Source: Acidimicrobiaceae bacterium
GTDB lineage: Bacteria; Actinomycetota; Acidimicrobiia; Acidimicrobiales; RAAP-2
Direction: 5' to 3'
Assembly: GCA_003153575.1 (NCBI GenBank)
Contig: PLZW01000001.1
Coordinates: forward strand, 167,381-214,064
Length of the DNA: 46,684 nucleotides
The notes under the pieces are model-generated. The model searched no databases, was not told the origin of the DNA, and saw only the letters and a list, made by a program, of their open reading frames with translations. A program made the position numbers and the translations under genes. Below, piece after piece: positions 16,364 to 25,085 of this stretch. Each line of letters begins with the position of its first letter. The first letter of the stretch is position 1.

Positions 16364-17244
16364 CGGTCATCTCGCTGCTGTCACTGAAAGGGGCGCCGGG
16401 CGTCACGACCCTCTCCTGCCTTCTGGCCGCGGTGTGGCCGGAGCCGGGACCCCTTGTCGTGGTCGAGGCCGACCCGTCCGGCGGCGACCTGGCGGCCCGT
16501 TTCGGGCTCACGTCCACCATCGGCTGGTCGTCGCTGTCGGCGGCCGTCCGTCGGTCCGGTGAGGCGACTCGCCTGGATCCCCACCTCCAGCGACTTCCCG
16601 GGGGACTTCCGGTGCTCGTCAGCGGGAGCGGTGGCCCCTTCGACGCCGCCAGCAGTCCGGAATCCGGGGTCGTCCGGTCCGCATTCGGGCCCGACGGGGA
16701 CGCCGGCCTGGCCGTGGTCGACCTGGGAAGGGTTCCGGTGGGAGCCGACGCCGCGCCAGGCTGGATGGAGTGCAGCGACCTGTCGATCCTGGTCGTCCGG
16801 GACGATCCGTCGGCCGCCCTACATGTCCGGGCACGCGCCGCCGAACTGCTGGACCGCACCGGAGGTGCACTCGGGGTCCTTCTGGTGGGAGGTGTCGCCT
16901 TCCGCTGCCGGGAGCTCGCCGAGTTCGCCGGCCTCCCGCCCCTCGGGGACGTGCCGTTCGACCCCCCGAGTGCCGCGGTGGCCAGTGGCCGGTCGGCGTC
17001 GGGTCGCCGACTCGCCCGCTCGCGCCTCCTGGTGGCGATGCGGCGTGCCGCCCGTTTGGCGGCGACCCGGGTGGCGGTCATCGATGGTGCCGATGTCGAC
17101 GCCGGCACCGTCGTGTCACCCGATGCTGCAGTGCCTGTGGCACCGGGTGCCGACCTCCTGCGTTCGCCGATGGCCTCGAGCCGGGGCCGAGGACGCCGGG
17201 TGGCGCCCGACCCGCAGGACGCGGTCCAGGAGATGGCAGGGTGA
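16360..17244 (+). CDS. CpaE/TadZ-like ParA-family ATPase
   Basis: 294 residues. The N-terminus MTVISLLSLKGAPGVTTLSCLLA is the deviant Walker A of MinD/ParA proteins in the CpaE/TadZ form, with the second lysine replaced (KGAPGVTT, residues 10-17). VVVEADPSGGDLAARF is the switch I-like strand and LAVVDLGRVP the Walker B-like strand. TadZ-type proteins position the Tad secretion machine at the membrane or pole. The C-terminal ~60 residues are Arg/Ala-rich and variable. It overlaps the CpaB gene (ATGA) and the CpaF gene (GTGA). Confidence 0.82.
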   Translation: MTVISLLSLKGAPGVTTLSCLLAAVWPEPGPLVVVEADPSGGDLAARFGLTSTIGWSSLSAAVRRSGEATRLDPHLQRLPGGLPVLVSGSGGPFDAASSPESGVVRSAFGPDGDAGLAVVDLGRVPVGADAAPGWMECSDLSILVVRDDPSAALHVRARAAELLDRTGGALGVLLVGGVAFRCRELAEFAGLPPLGDVPFDPPSAAVASGRSASGRRLARSRLLVAMRRAARLAATRVAVIDGADVDAGTVVSPDAAVPVAPGADLLRSPMASSRGRGRRVAPDPQDAVQEMAG

Positions 17245-18629
17245 ACGAGTCGTTGACCACCACCCTCCGTCGACGCGTCGCCGAGGACCTGGCGTCGGAC
17301 ACCGTCGCCGACCTCTCGGGGGACGATCGGCGGGAGTTCGCCAGAGAGCGGGCGTTCCTCCATCTCGATGCCCTCTCCGTGGAGCCGGAGGGACGGCACG
17401 CGACCCCGCAGACGCCGATCGAGGAGCAGGAGCTGGCCCAGGCCGTTCTCGACGCCCTCTTCGGGCTCGGCCGACTCCAGAACCTCGTCGACGACGACCG
17501 GATCGAGAATATCGACATCAACGGCTGCGACCGGGTGTGGGCGACGTTCGCTGACGGGTCGAAACGGCTCATGGACCCGGTGGCCGACTCCGATGAGGAG
17601 CTCGTGGACCTGCTGCGCTCGGCCGCCCAGCGGTTCGGTCTGGCCGAGCGTAGGTTCGACATGGCCCGACCGGAGCTGGACCTGCAGCTTCCCGGCGGCG
17701 CCCGGCTTTCTGCGGTGATGGCGGTCGCCGCCCGACCGTCCGTGTCGATCCGTCGGCACCGGTTCACCGATCTCTCGCTGGGCGAGCTCTGCACCATGGG
17801 AGCGGTGGACGACGAACTGTGCTCGCTCCTGTCGGCGGCGGTCCGCGCCCGGAAGAACATCGTCGTCTCCGGTGCGATGAACTCGGGCAAGACCACGCTG
17901 CTGCGCGCCCTGGCGGCGGAAGTCGACCCACGCGAGCGAATCGTCACCATCGAGCAGGCCTTCGAGTTGGGGCTCGATACCGGCTCGTCCCGCCATCCGG
18001 ATATCGTGGCCCTGGAGGCGAGGCCGCCGAACATCGAAGGCGAGGGCTGCATCCCGGTCGCCGACCTCGTACGGCGCTCGCTCCGGATGAATGCCGACCG
18101 CGTCATCGTCGGCGAGGTGTTGGGCGACGAGGTCCTCCCCATGCTCAACGCCATGAGCCAGGGTCGATCGGGATCGATGTGCACGATTCATGCCGAATCG
18201 TCCGCCGGCGTGTTCCGCCGGATCGCGTCATACGCCGTGCAGGCGCCGGAACGGCTGCCGCTCGACGCCACCAACCTGCTGATCGCCGGCTCTGTGCACT
18301 TCGTGGTCCATCTCGACTCCGAGATGCACGACGACCTCGGCGGGGTCGATCCCGCATCCACCTGGGCCGGAGTCGACTTCGTTCCCGACCGATCCGACGT
18401 CGCGCCCACCACCTCGTTTCCGGCCCGCGGGTCCCGGGCCCGTTTCGTGGCCTCGGTGCGCGAGGTGGTCGACGCCGAGGGCGTCCAGGTGGTGTCCAAC
18501 GAGATCCACCGGCCCGGAACGGACCGTCGTGCGGTGCCCTCGGCCCCGCTCCGACCCGACACCTTCGATGAGCTGGTCCGCTTCGGGTACGAGCCGTCGA
18601 AGCGCACGAACGTCGGGAGCCTCCGATGA
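17241..18629 (+). CDS. Tad/Flp pilus assembly ATPase CpaF/TadA
   Basis: 462 residues of the type II/IV secretion ATPase superfamily. The N-terminal domain carries VDDDRIENIDINGCDRVW. Walker A is VVSGAMNSGKTTLLRAL at about residues 207-223, an Asp/Glu box is RIVTIEQAFELGL, and Walker B is ADRVIVGEVLGDE near 286-298, followed by a His box (MCTIHAES). It powers extension, and possibly retraction, of the Flp pilus from the cytoplasmic side. A ~90-residue C-terminal extension (DPASTWAGVDFV onward) is normal for actinobacterial members. The start is GTG 17241. Confidence 0.93.
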   Translation: MNESLTTTLRRRVAEDLASDTVADLSGDDRREFARERAFLHLDALSVEPEGRHATPQTPIEEQELAQAVLDALFGLGRLQNLVDDDRIENIDINGCDRVWATFADGSKRLMDPVADSDEELVDLLRSAAQRFGLAERRFDMARPELDLQLPGGARLSAVMAVAARPSVSIRRHRFTDLSLGELCTMGAVDDELCSLLSAAVRARKNIVVSGAMNSGKTTLLRALAAEVDPRERIVTIEQAFELGLDTGSSRHPDIVALEARPPNIEGEGCIPVADLVRRSLRMNADRVIVGEVLGDEVLPMLNAMSQGRSGSMCTIHAESSAGVFRRIASYAVQAPERLPLDATNLLIAGSVHFVVHLDSEMHDDLGGVDPASTWAGVDFVPDRSDVAPTTSFPARGSRARFVASVREVVDAEGVQVVSNEIHRPGTDRRAVPSAPLRPDTFDELVRFGYEPSKRTNVGSLR

Positions 18630-19513
18630 GGATCCTCACCTCGGCCGGATGGCCGATCCTCCTGATGGGCGCAGCCTTGGGGCTCGGACTGGTCGGACTC
18701 GTGTCCGCCCTGTCGTCGACCGTGTCCTCCCGAACGCTCGGCGGCGGTTCGGCGGAGCCACCGCCGACGGGCCGGAGCCGGATGCGGGTCGCGGGAACGG
18801 ACGTGGCGGCGCTCGGCGTCGGACTGGTCGTCGGTCTCATCTGCGTGGTCGTCACCGGATGGCCCGTGGCCGGACCGATCGGGGCGCTCGCCGCTGTCGG
18901 ACTCCCGCGTCTGCTCCGCAAGACGTCCGGGGCCGTCTCCATCGCCACCATCGAGGCCGTGGCCACGTGGACCGAGATGCTCCAGGGCACCTTGGCGGCC
19001 TCCGCCGGCCTCGGGCAGGCGATCATCGCCACCGCCGAGTTGAGTCCCGATCCCATTCGACCGGCCACCGAGCAGCTGGCGTCCCAGATCCGCTCCGGGG
19101 TCCACCCGCGGGAGGCTCTGCTGCAGTTCGCCGAACATGTCGGCGACCCGTGCGCCGACCGGGTGGTGTGCTCCCTCCTGCTGGCTTTCTCCTCACGGGC
19201 GCAGCGGCTCGGCGAACTGCTGCAGGCGCTGGCCGAGTCCACGCGGGAGGAGGCGTCACTCCGCCTCCGCATCGAGACGAGCAGGGCCTCGGTGCGGAGC
19301 GGTGTCCGGACCGTCGTCGTCTTCTCCGTCGTCTTCGCCGTCGGCCTCTGCATCCTCGCCCACCCGTATCTGGCGCCGTTCGGTTCGCCGACCGGTCAGC
19401 TCGTGCTCTGTGCGGTCGGGGGCCTGTACGCCGCCGGACTCACCCTGATGGTCACACTTGCCCGTCCGCCGGAGGCCATCCGGCTGCTCGGCGACGCCGT
19501 GGTGCTCCGATGA
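18626..19513 (+). CDS. TadB-like pilus assembly membrane protein
   Basis: 295 residues with a type II secretion F (T2SSF) domain. Membrane segments are visible at the N-terminus (WPILLMGAALGLGLVGLVSAL), near 60-95 and twice at the C-terminus (TVVVFSVVFAVGLCILAHPYL and LVLCAVGGLYAAGLTLMV). The cytoplasmic part includes TWTEMLQGTLAASAGLGQAII, typical of TadB. It forms the inner-membrane platform with TadC. It is joined to the CpaF gene by ATGA and to the TadC gene by ATGA. Confidence 0.88.
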   Translation: MRILTSAGWPILLMGAALGLGLVGLVSALSSTVSSRTLGGGSAEPPPTGRSRMRVAGTDVAALGVGLVVGLICVVVTGWPVAGPIGALAAVGLPRLLRKTSGAVSIATIEAVATWTEMLQGTLAASAGLGQAIIATAELSPDPIRPATEQLASQIRSGVHPREALLQFAEHVGDPCADRVVCSLLLAFSSRAQRLGELLQALAESTREEASLRLRIETSRASVRSGVRTVVVFSVVFAVGLCILAHPYLAPFGSPTGQLVLCAVGGLYAAGLTLMVTLARPPEAIRLLGDAVVLR

Positions 19514-20412
19514 CCGCCGTCGTGCTGTTGGCGACCATCGTCGGAATGGGGGTCATCGGCGTGGCCTACGGGCTCCGCGGGCATCGGGTGGCCCTCGACG
19601 GCGTCCTCGACGCATGGGAGCGAACCGTGCCGCTCGGACAGTCCGATGAGTCATCGGCACGCGCCGTCGACCGGCTGGGGGCACCGTTCGTCGCCGCCGC
19701 CAGGCGCCGGGGTTGGGCGACGCACCGATGGGTGCTCCGTGGGTTGGCCGACCTCGAGATCACGGGTGGCGATCCGGAGGCGTTCGTCTCGCGTCTGGTG
19801 GTGTTGACGGCGGGTGGCGCCCTCGGCCCGCTCGTCCTCTGGCTTCTCGCCAGCATGGCCGGAGTCCCCTTGCCGTCGGCCCTGGCCGCGGTCGTCATGG
19901 TGGTGACGGCCCCGACAGCCATCGCCCTCCACGTGAGTGGCCTCGTCCGCCGGGCCGGCGACCGCCGACGCCACTTCCGGGTGGTCATCGGCTCGTTCGT
20001 CGATCTCGTCGTGCTCAGCCTGGCCGGGGGAGTGGGGATCGACGGAGCACTGCACGCGGCGTCGCAGGTCAGTCCGGACTGGGCCGCACAACGGCTCGGG
20101 CGGACATTGCTGACGGCCCGCGACAGCGGCACCGCGCCGTGGACGGCGCTGGAAGCGCTCGGTCGTGATCTGGCCGTTCCGGAGCTGGTCGAGTTGGCCA
20201 CGACCGTCCAGCTCGCCGGTACGGAGGGGGCGAGGATCCGCCAGTCCCTCACCGCCCGCGCCGCGTCATTGCGCCGGCACGAGCAGGCGGACGCCGAATC
20301 GGCGGCGAACGCCATGACGGAACGACTCTTCCTGCCCGGCGCCCTGTTGCTGCTCGGGTTCCTCCTGTTCATCGGCTATCCCGCCTTCCAACGCATCCTC
20401 GGAGGCTTCTGA
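19510..20412 (+). CDS. TadC-like pilus assembly membrane protein
   Basis: 300 residues with a T2SSF domain: FVDLVVLSLAGGVGIDGALHAAS is the conserved stretch, and the C-terminal hydrophobic helix LFLPGALLLLGFLLFIGYPAFQ closes the protein. Two membrane segments lie near residues 100-145. It is the partner of TadB in the platform complex. It is the last gene before a 116-bp gap that precedes the pilin gene. Confidence 0.88.
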   Translation: MTAVVLLATIVGMGVIGVAYGLRGHRVALDGVLDAWERTVPLGQSDESSARAVDRLGAPFVAAARRRGWATHRWVLRGLADLEITGGDPEAFVSRLVVLTAGGALGPLVLWLLASMAGVPLPSALAAVVMVVTAPTAIALHVSGLVRRAGDRRRHFRVVIGSFVDLVVLSLAGGVGIDGALHAASQVSPDWAAQRLGRTLLTARDSGTAPWTALEALGRDLAVPELVELATTVQLAGTEGARIRQSLTARAASLRRHEQADAESAANAMTERLFLPGALLLLGFLLFIGYPAFQRILGGF

Positions 20413-20528
20413 TGGCGAGAGCCGCCACCGTGTCCGCGGCCGTCGGACGTTCCCCCCATCGACTGGAAGACCTCCGCAACGTCACTGATTCCGCCCCATG
20501 ATCCACAACCCGAAAAGGAGCCCTACCC

Positions 20529-20720
20529 ATGCCGCACCAACTCACGACACTCTGGACGTTCGTCCGCATCCGCTGCGGAGTAGCCGGGGGGTGGGACGAA
20601 GCCGGGACGGTGGTCGAGAAGGTCATCCTCACGGCGATCTTCGCGGCCCTGGCGATCGCCGTCGGCGCCATCATCGTGGCCAAGGTGACGGCCAAGGCCA
20701 ACACCATCAATCTGAACTGA
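20529..20720 (+). CDS. Flp-type pilin
   Basis: 63 residues, the right size for a Flp prepilin. A ~25-residue leader ends at DEAG, followed by TVVEKVILTAIFAALAIAVGAIIVAKV, a hydrophobic helix with the glutamate near position 4-5 that marks class III signals, and a short tail (TAKANTINLN). Processing after or just before the Gly would need a prepilin peptidase, which is not in the window. An AAGGAG ribosome site 8 nt upstream of ATG 20529 is the strongest in the operon, as expected for the major subunit. Confidence 0.88.
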   Translation: MPHQLTTLWTFVRIRCGVAGGWDEAGTVVEKVILTAIFAALAIAVGAIIVAKVTAKANTINLN

Positions 20721-20750
20721 GGTGCCCGCAACCTGAACTGAGGTGCCCGC
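20712..20750 (+). repeat. Duplicated 18-bp element with the pilin stop codon and a ribosome site
   Basis: CTGAACTGAGGTGCCCGC occurs at 20712-20729 and 20733-20750 (period 21). The first copy carries the last two codons and stop of the pilin gene. The second carries GAGGTG (20740-20745), a ribosome site 8 nt before ATG 20754. Confidence 0.92.
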
Positions 20751-20753
20751 CGG

Positions 20754-21199
20754 ATGGGCGCGGCACGACATTCGGGCGGCACGCCCGAGTCGGCTGGACG
20801 TCACTCCGGCACGGGAGTGCTCGGCACCGGTCGGACGACGGGTCATCGGTGGTCGAGGCCATCATCGTGGTGCCGGTGCTGATGTTCCTGCTGCTGGTCG
20901 TGGTGCAGCTCTGCCTGTGGATGCACGCCGTCCAGGTGACACAGCTGGCGGCTTCGGAAGGCGACCGGGCTGCGAGGTCGTTCGGCGGCGGGCCGGCGGC
21001 CGGGGTGGCCTCCGCCCAGGGCATCCTGCACGGTTCGGGGTCGGACGTGACCGGATCGCAGGTGGTCGTGTCCGTGCTGCCGGGCGATTCGGAGTGGCTG
21101 CAGATCTCCGGTCGGGCGACCTCGGTCATCCCGGGCCTCTCCTTCGGGGTCTCGGCCAGCGCCATCGGGCCGATCCAGCAGTTCCGGAGCTCGGAATGA
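20754..21199 (+). CDS. TadE-like pseudopilin (start unresolved, possible frameshift)
   Basis: The frame ending at 21199 encodes SDDGSSVVEAIIVVPVLMFLL, the hallmark TadE N-terminal helix, then a ~90-residue soluble domain (AVQVTQLAASEGDRAARSFGGG ... GPIQQFRSSE). This frame has no ATG, GTG or TTG between the pilin stop and GTG 20849, which would cut into the helix. Its only earlier starts lie inside the pilin gene. A well-placed ribosome site and ATG 20754 exist, but in another frame. A missing base between 20754 and about 20840, a frameshift, or a rare start codon would explain this. The coordinates given join the likely start to the real stop, so the length is not a multiple of three. Confidence 0.7.
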
Positions 21200-21618
21200 G
21201 GTCGTGCCGACATCGTGGTGACGGGGGCAGCCTGACCGTCGAGCTCGTCGTCCTCACGCCTGTGCTCCTGATCATTGCACTCGCCACTCTGGTCTTCGGC
21301 CGGGTGTCCGAGGCCCGCCAGCAGGTGGTCGAGGCGGCGCGGGCCGGTGCCGAGGCCGCCGCTGTTCTGCCCACGGCGGGTACGGCACAGTGGGTGGGAG
21401 CCATCAATGCGGTGATCGATCTGATCGGCCGGACCCACACCTGCGCACACGTGGCGATCACGACCGACACGAGCGACTTCGTTGCCGGGGGCCTCGTGAC
21501 CGTGCACGTGTCATGCACAGTCCTTCTCTCGGACCTGGCGTTCCCCGGTGTGCCGGGCTCGACCGTCGTCCGGTCATCGGCCACGGCGCCTCTCGATCCC
21601 TACCGGGCTGTGGGGTGA
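21196..21618 (+). CDS. TadE-like minor pilin
   Basis: 140 residues: MRSCRHRGDGGSLTVELVVLTPVLLIIALATLVFGR is the TadE-type processing site and hydrophobic helix, followed by a soluble domain with two cysteines (HTCAH, VSCTV). It overlaps the preceding TadE stop as ATGA. TadE-like minor pilins are thought to prime or cap Flp pili. Confidence 0.85.
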   Translation: MRSCRHRGDGGSLTVELVVLTPVLLIIALATLVFGRVSEARQQVVEAARAGAEAAAVLPTAGTAQWVGAINAVIDLIGRTHTCAHVAITTDTSDFVAGGLVTVHVSCTVLLSDLAFPGVPGSTVVRSSATAPLDPYRAVG

Positions 21619-21622
21619 AGCA

Positions 21623-22081
21623 ATGACGGCAGACACTGGAACGGGCGGGAACAACGTCGCAACTCCTGGTGGGTCGCCGGACGAGCGAGGCGCCATCGCG
21701 GCGTTCGTGGTCCTGATCATGGTGGGCCTCCTGGCGTTGCTCGGCCTGGTGGTCGATGGTGGCGTGGCCCTCACCGCCAGACAGGCGGCCCACGTGGAAG
21801 CCGAACAGGCGGCCCGGGCCGGGGCGAGCGCCCTGTCCAAGGACGCCCTCCGCGCCGGCCTCATCGAGATCGACGGACCGGCCGCAGTGATTGCCGCCGA
21901 AGCGTTCATGGCCGCGGCGGGACATCCGGGTTCCGCGACCGTCGCCGGAGGCGTCGTGACGGTCTGGATCAACTATCAGGTGCCCACCACGATCCTGGGG
22001 ATGATCGGGATCGACCGGCTCGACGTGTCAGCCGAGGCCACCGCGCTGAATGTCGGCGGCGTGACGAGAGGGTCCCCATGA
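21623..22081 (+). CDS. TadG/TadE-like membrane protein
   Basis: 152 residues. DERGAIAAFVVLIMVGLLALLGLVVDGGVALTARQ is the N-terminal helix of TadG-type (putative Flp pilus-assembly, TadE/G-like) proteins. The rest (EAEQAARAGASALSKDALRAG ... VTVWINYQVPTTILG) is typical of the pseudopilin-like part. It is short for TadG and lacks a von Willebrand domain. ATG 21623 has GGGTGA just upstream, 4 bp after the previous stop. Confidence 0.82.
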   Translation: MTADTGTGGNNVATPGGSPDERGAIAAFVVLIMVGLLALLGLVVDGGVALTARQAAHVEAEQAARAGASALSKDALRAGLIEIDGPAAVIAAEAFMAAAGHPGSATVAGGVVTVWINYQVPTTILGMIGIDRLDVSAEATALNVGGVTRGSP

Positions 22082-25035
22082 ATCGATCCATCCATCCTGT
22101 CCCAGCGGGTCGACGGTCACTGCTGGCCGCCGTGGCCGGCTCGGTGCTCGCGCTGCTCGTCGTCGGCGTCCCGTTCTGGCTCGTGGCGGCCGCCGGCGGA
22201 CCGTTCGTCCATCTCGACCCGGGAGCCCTGTGGCAGGCGGCTGTCCGCCATCGGCCCGGTGACGTACGTGAGGTGGCCGGGTGGCTCGGCCGGGTCGCCG
22301 TCCTGATGGCCTGGCTCGCATGGGCTTGGCTGACCGTATGCGTGGTCGTGGAGGTCCGGGCATGGATCACCGGTCGGTCGACGGTCCGCCTCCCCGCCAG
22401 CCGCACCTTCCAATGGGCGGCGGCGCTCCTCGTCGGAACGGCGTTCGCCATCGGGGCCGGGGGCCGGGTGCCGGTGCACCGCACCCCACAGGTCGGGATC
22501 ATCGGGAATGCGCACCCCGCCACCTCGTTCGCGGCGGGCGAGACCGGTCGGGCAGCGACAGCGACAGCGAGTGGAGATCACACAGTGCCAAGGGAGCGAT
22601 CGATGCAGTCACCCGCGGAGTCAGAGCCCATGCACCCGACCCGCGTGCCCGAGCTCCGTGACCTGCAGTCCACGGAGCGCTACCTCTCGATGCCGGATCC
22701 GAACCGTCCCGACGCGACGCCGGGTGACGGGGTCGGGCACGGGTTCGGGCCCGAGATCGGGCACGAGGTCGCGCCGCGTGACACTCTGTGGTCGATCGCC
22801 GAGGCCCGACTCGGTGATCCGCGTCGCTGGCGGGAGATCGCCGATCTGAACTACGGGACAGTCCAGTTTGACGGCGCCGCGTTGTCCACCGACCACTGGG
22901 TGCGGCCCGGATGGCACCTCGTGCTTCCCGGTCCACCGGCTCGGGAACCGACGGTCGACACCTCGACCGCCGTTCCTTCCCTCCCGACGGTAGCAATCCC
23001 GGAGCACTCTCCCGATCGGACGCCGGTGGTGGACGAGGATCGATCCCCCGTCGGAGGCCTTCCCGCCGTCCCGCTGGGCGCCGGGATCGTCGGCATCGGC
23101 GTGGCCGACCTGGTGGACCGCCTCCGTCGCGTGCAGCAGCGCCATCGCAGATCGGGCAACCGGATACGTTTGCCCGACCAGGGCCTGCGTGACTTCGAGC
23201 AACGCCTGCGCATCGGTGATGGTGGCGAGTGCCTCGACGCCATCGAAGCCGCGGTGCAGGCATTCTTCCGCACCGACGAATCCTCATCCGGGATGTACCG
23301 CGTCCATGAGGTCGTGGTCACTGCTGATCAGGTGCGACTCACCTTCTCGTCGTTGCCGGGAGACGAGGTCCCGGCACCGTTCTCGGCCGGCGCCGATCCG
23401 AACTCGGTCGTGGTCGACCGGTCCTCGCTCGCACCGGCTGCCGCGGCGCGTCGAGGAGTGCGCGGGCGCTTCCCTCTGCCCACGCTCGTGACGGTGGCGC
23501 GCGACGCCGACGAGTTGACCATGGTGAACGTCGAAGGCGTGGGTTCCGTCGTGCTGGCGGGGGACGCGTACGCCAATGAAGGCGTCGGTCGTGCGCTGGC
23601 GCTCGAGCTCGCTACCTCGAGATGGGCCTCGTCGTTCGACCTTGTCCTGGTCGGTTTCGGAACAGGGCTGGAGCGGTGCGAACGGGTCGCCGTGGTCGCC
23701 GACCCGGCTCCGACGATCGCCGACCTGTCCTGGAGGCGGCTGACCACCGAGGTGCGACTCGACGAGCTCGGCATCCGATCGGCGGATGAAGCCAGGAGGA
23801 CGGGTGCGTCAACGGATTGGCAACCGATGGTGGTGATCTGCGGGCCCGCGGTTCCGAGCGGCGACGCCGATGCACTCGTCGCCCTGGCCGGTGACGGGCG
23901 TTCCGGCTTCGGGGTCGTCGTCATCAACGGCTCCGGGCCGACGGCATCCACCGGGAACGTCGTGCTGCGACCGGGCAATCCGATCGGAGCTGGCTTGCCG
24001 GTGGCCGATGGCGAGATGTCGGTGCTGCAACAGGTGGAGGCCACAGAGCTGGGAATGGTGGTGGCTCTCCTCGATGTGGCGCGAGATCTCGACGAGGTGG
24101 ACGGCGACGGATCCGAGCAGCCTGACGACGAGGAGGCATCCGGCCAGCGCACGTCTGCCGCCTTTCTGGACGCCCCCCGGGAGTCGACAGCCAGAACGGA
24201 CGCATTCCTGCCTGTGGTCGCAGGTGTCGATGGGCTTCGAGCCGATCCGATCATCCGGCGCCTCGACCTGCGCGGCGGCGCCGGATCTGATGGCTTCGAG
24301 GTCGAGGTGGCCGTGCTCGGCCCGGTGGAGATCCGGGGGGCGGCGCGCGGTTTCACCCGGGCCTGGGCCCAGGAGCTCGTGGTCTACCTCGCCATGCATC
24401 CGCACGGTGCCACCAATGAGGCATGGGCCACCGCGCTGTGGCCCGACCGGCTGATGGCGCCGTCCAGCCTCCATTCGACCGCATCGGTGGCCCGGCGGTC
24501 GCTCGGAACCGCCCGCGACGGCACGGACCACCTTCCGAGGGCCCACGGGCGACTCGCGCTGGCATCGACCGTCGGGACCGACTGGACACGATTCCAGGTA
24601 CTGGCGGCATCCGATGAGCCCAGGCATTGGCTCTCGGCCCTGTCCTTGGTGCGCGGGCGCCCGTTCGACGGCATCCGTTCAGCCGACTGGTCCATCCTCG
24701 ACGGCACAGCTCCCGCCATGGAGTCGGCGATCGTCGATCTCAGCGGCCGCCTGGCCGGAGAGCGCCTCCGGGCGGGAGATCCCCGGGGCGCCGAACTCTC
24801 AGCCCGCAAGGGCCTCCTGGCGAGCCCCTATGACGAGCGCCTCTACCGGATGTTGCTGCGTGCAGCCGACGCGGCCGGCAATCCCGGGGGCGTCGAGTCG
24901 GTGATGACCGAGTTGGTCCGCGTCGTGGCCGACGATGTCGAGCCGATCGAGTCCGTCCACCCGAGCACGCTCGCCCTCTACCGATCACTCAGTCGTCGGA
25001 CCGAGCACCTGATGCGAGGTTCGGCAGACTCCTGA
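22078..25035 (+). CDS. Membrane protein with extracytoplasmic LysM and cytoplasmic BTAD domain
   Basis: 985 residues. Membrane segments are predicted at about 14-39, 67-91, 111-128 and 329-346, the last followed by a basic stretch (RLRRVQQRHRR). LysM motifs (VAPRDTLWSIAEARLGDPRRW ... WVRPGWHLVLPG, about 229-284) lie between segments 3 and 4, so outside if the positive-inside rule holds. The cytoplasmic C-terminal half ends in a BTAD domain (VAVLGPVEIRGAARGFT, then a TPR-like helical region, about 742-985) as in SARP-type regulators. A central region (about 360-680) is not recognised. It is the last gene of the Tad operon, joined by ATGA, and could sense the wall and report to the pilus system. 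Confidence 0.8.
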   Translation: MNRSIHPVPAGRRSLLAAVAGSVLALLVVGVPFWLVAAAGGPFVHLDPGALWQAAVRHRPGDVREVAGWLGRVAVLMAWLAWAWLTVCVVVEVRAWITGRSTVRLPASRTFQWAAALLVGTAFAIGAGGRVPVHRTPQVGIIGNAHPATSFAAGETGRAATATASGDHTVPRERSMQSPAESEPMHPTRVPELRDLQSTERYLSMPDPNRPDATPGDGVGHGFGPEIGHEVAPRDTLWSIAEARLGDPRRWREIADLNYGTVQFDGAALSTDHWVRPGWHLVLPGPPAREPTVDTSTAVPSLPTVAIPEHSPDRTPVVDEDRSPVGGLPAVPLGAGIVGIGVADLVDRLRRVQQRHRRSGNRIRLPDQGLRDFEQRLRIGDGGECLDAIEAAVQAFFRTDESSSGMYRVHEVVVTADQVRLTFSSLPGDEVPAPFSAGADPNSVVVDRSSLAPAAAARRGVRGRFPLPTLVTVARDADELTMVNVEGVGSVVLAGDAYANEGVGRALALELATSRWASSFDLVLVGFGTGLERCERVAVVADPAPTIADLSWRRLTTEVRLDELGIRSADEARRTGASTDWQPMVVICGPAVPSGDADALVALAGDGRSGFGVVVINGSGPTASTGNVVLRPGNPIGAGLPVADGEMSVLQQVEATELGMVVALLDVARDLDEVDGDGSEQPDDEEASGQRTSAAFLDAPRESTARTDAFLPVVAGVDGLRADPIIRRLDLRGGAGSDGFEVEVAVLGPVEIRGAARGFTRAWAQELVVYLAMHPHGATNEAWATALWPDRLMAPSSLHSTASVARRSLGTARDGTDHLPRAHGRLALASTVGTDWTRFQVLAASDEPRHWLSALSLVRGRPFDGIRSADWSILDGTAPAMESAIVDLSGRLAGERLRAGDPRGAELSARKGLLASPYDERLYRMLLRAADAAGNPGGVESVMTELVRVVADDVEPIESVHPSTLALYRSLSRRTEHLMRGSADS

Positions 25036-25085
25036 TCGGTCGACTCCGGCGTAGGGCAAGCGCTGCCCGGAGAGGCCGAGACAGG

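Noticed and set aside
16296..18191. Long minus-strand frame opposite the cpaE-cpaF genes
   Set aside because: It lies opposite well-recognised pilus genes and has no recognisable motifs.
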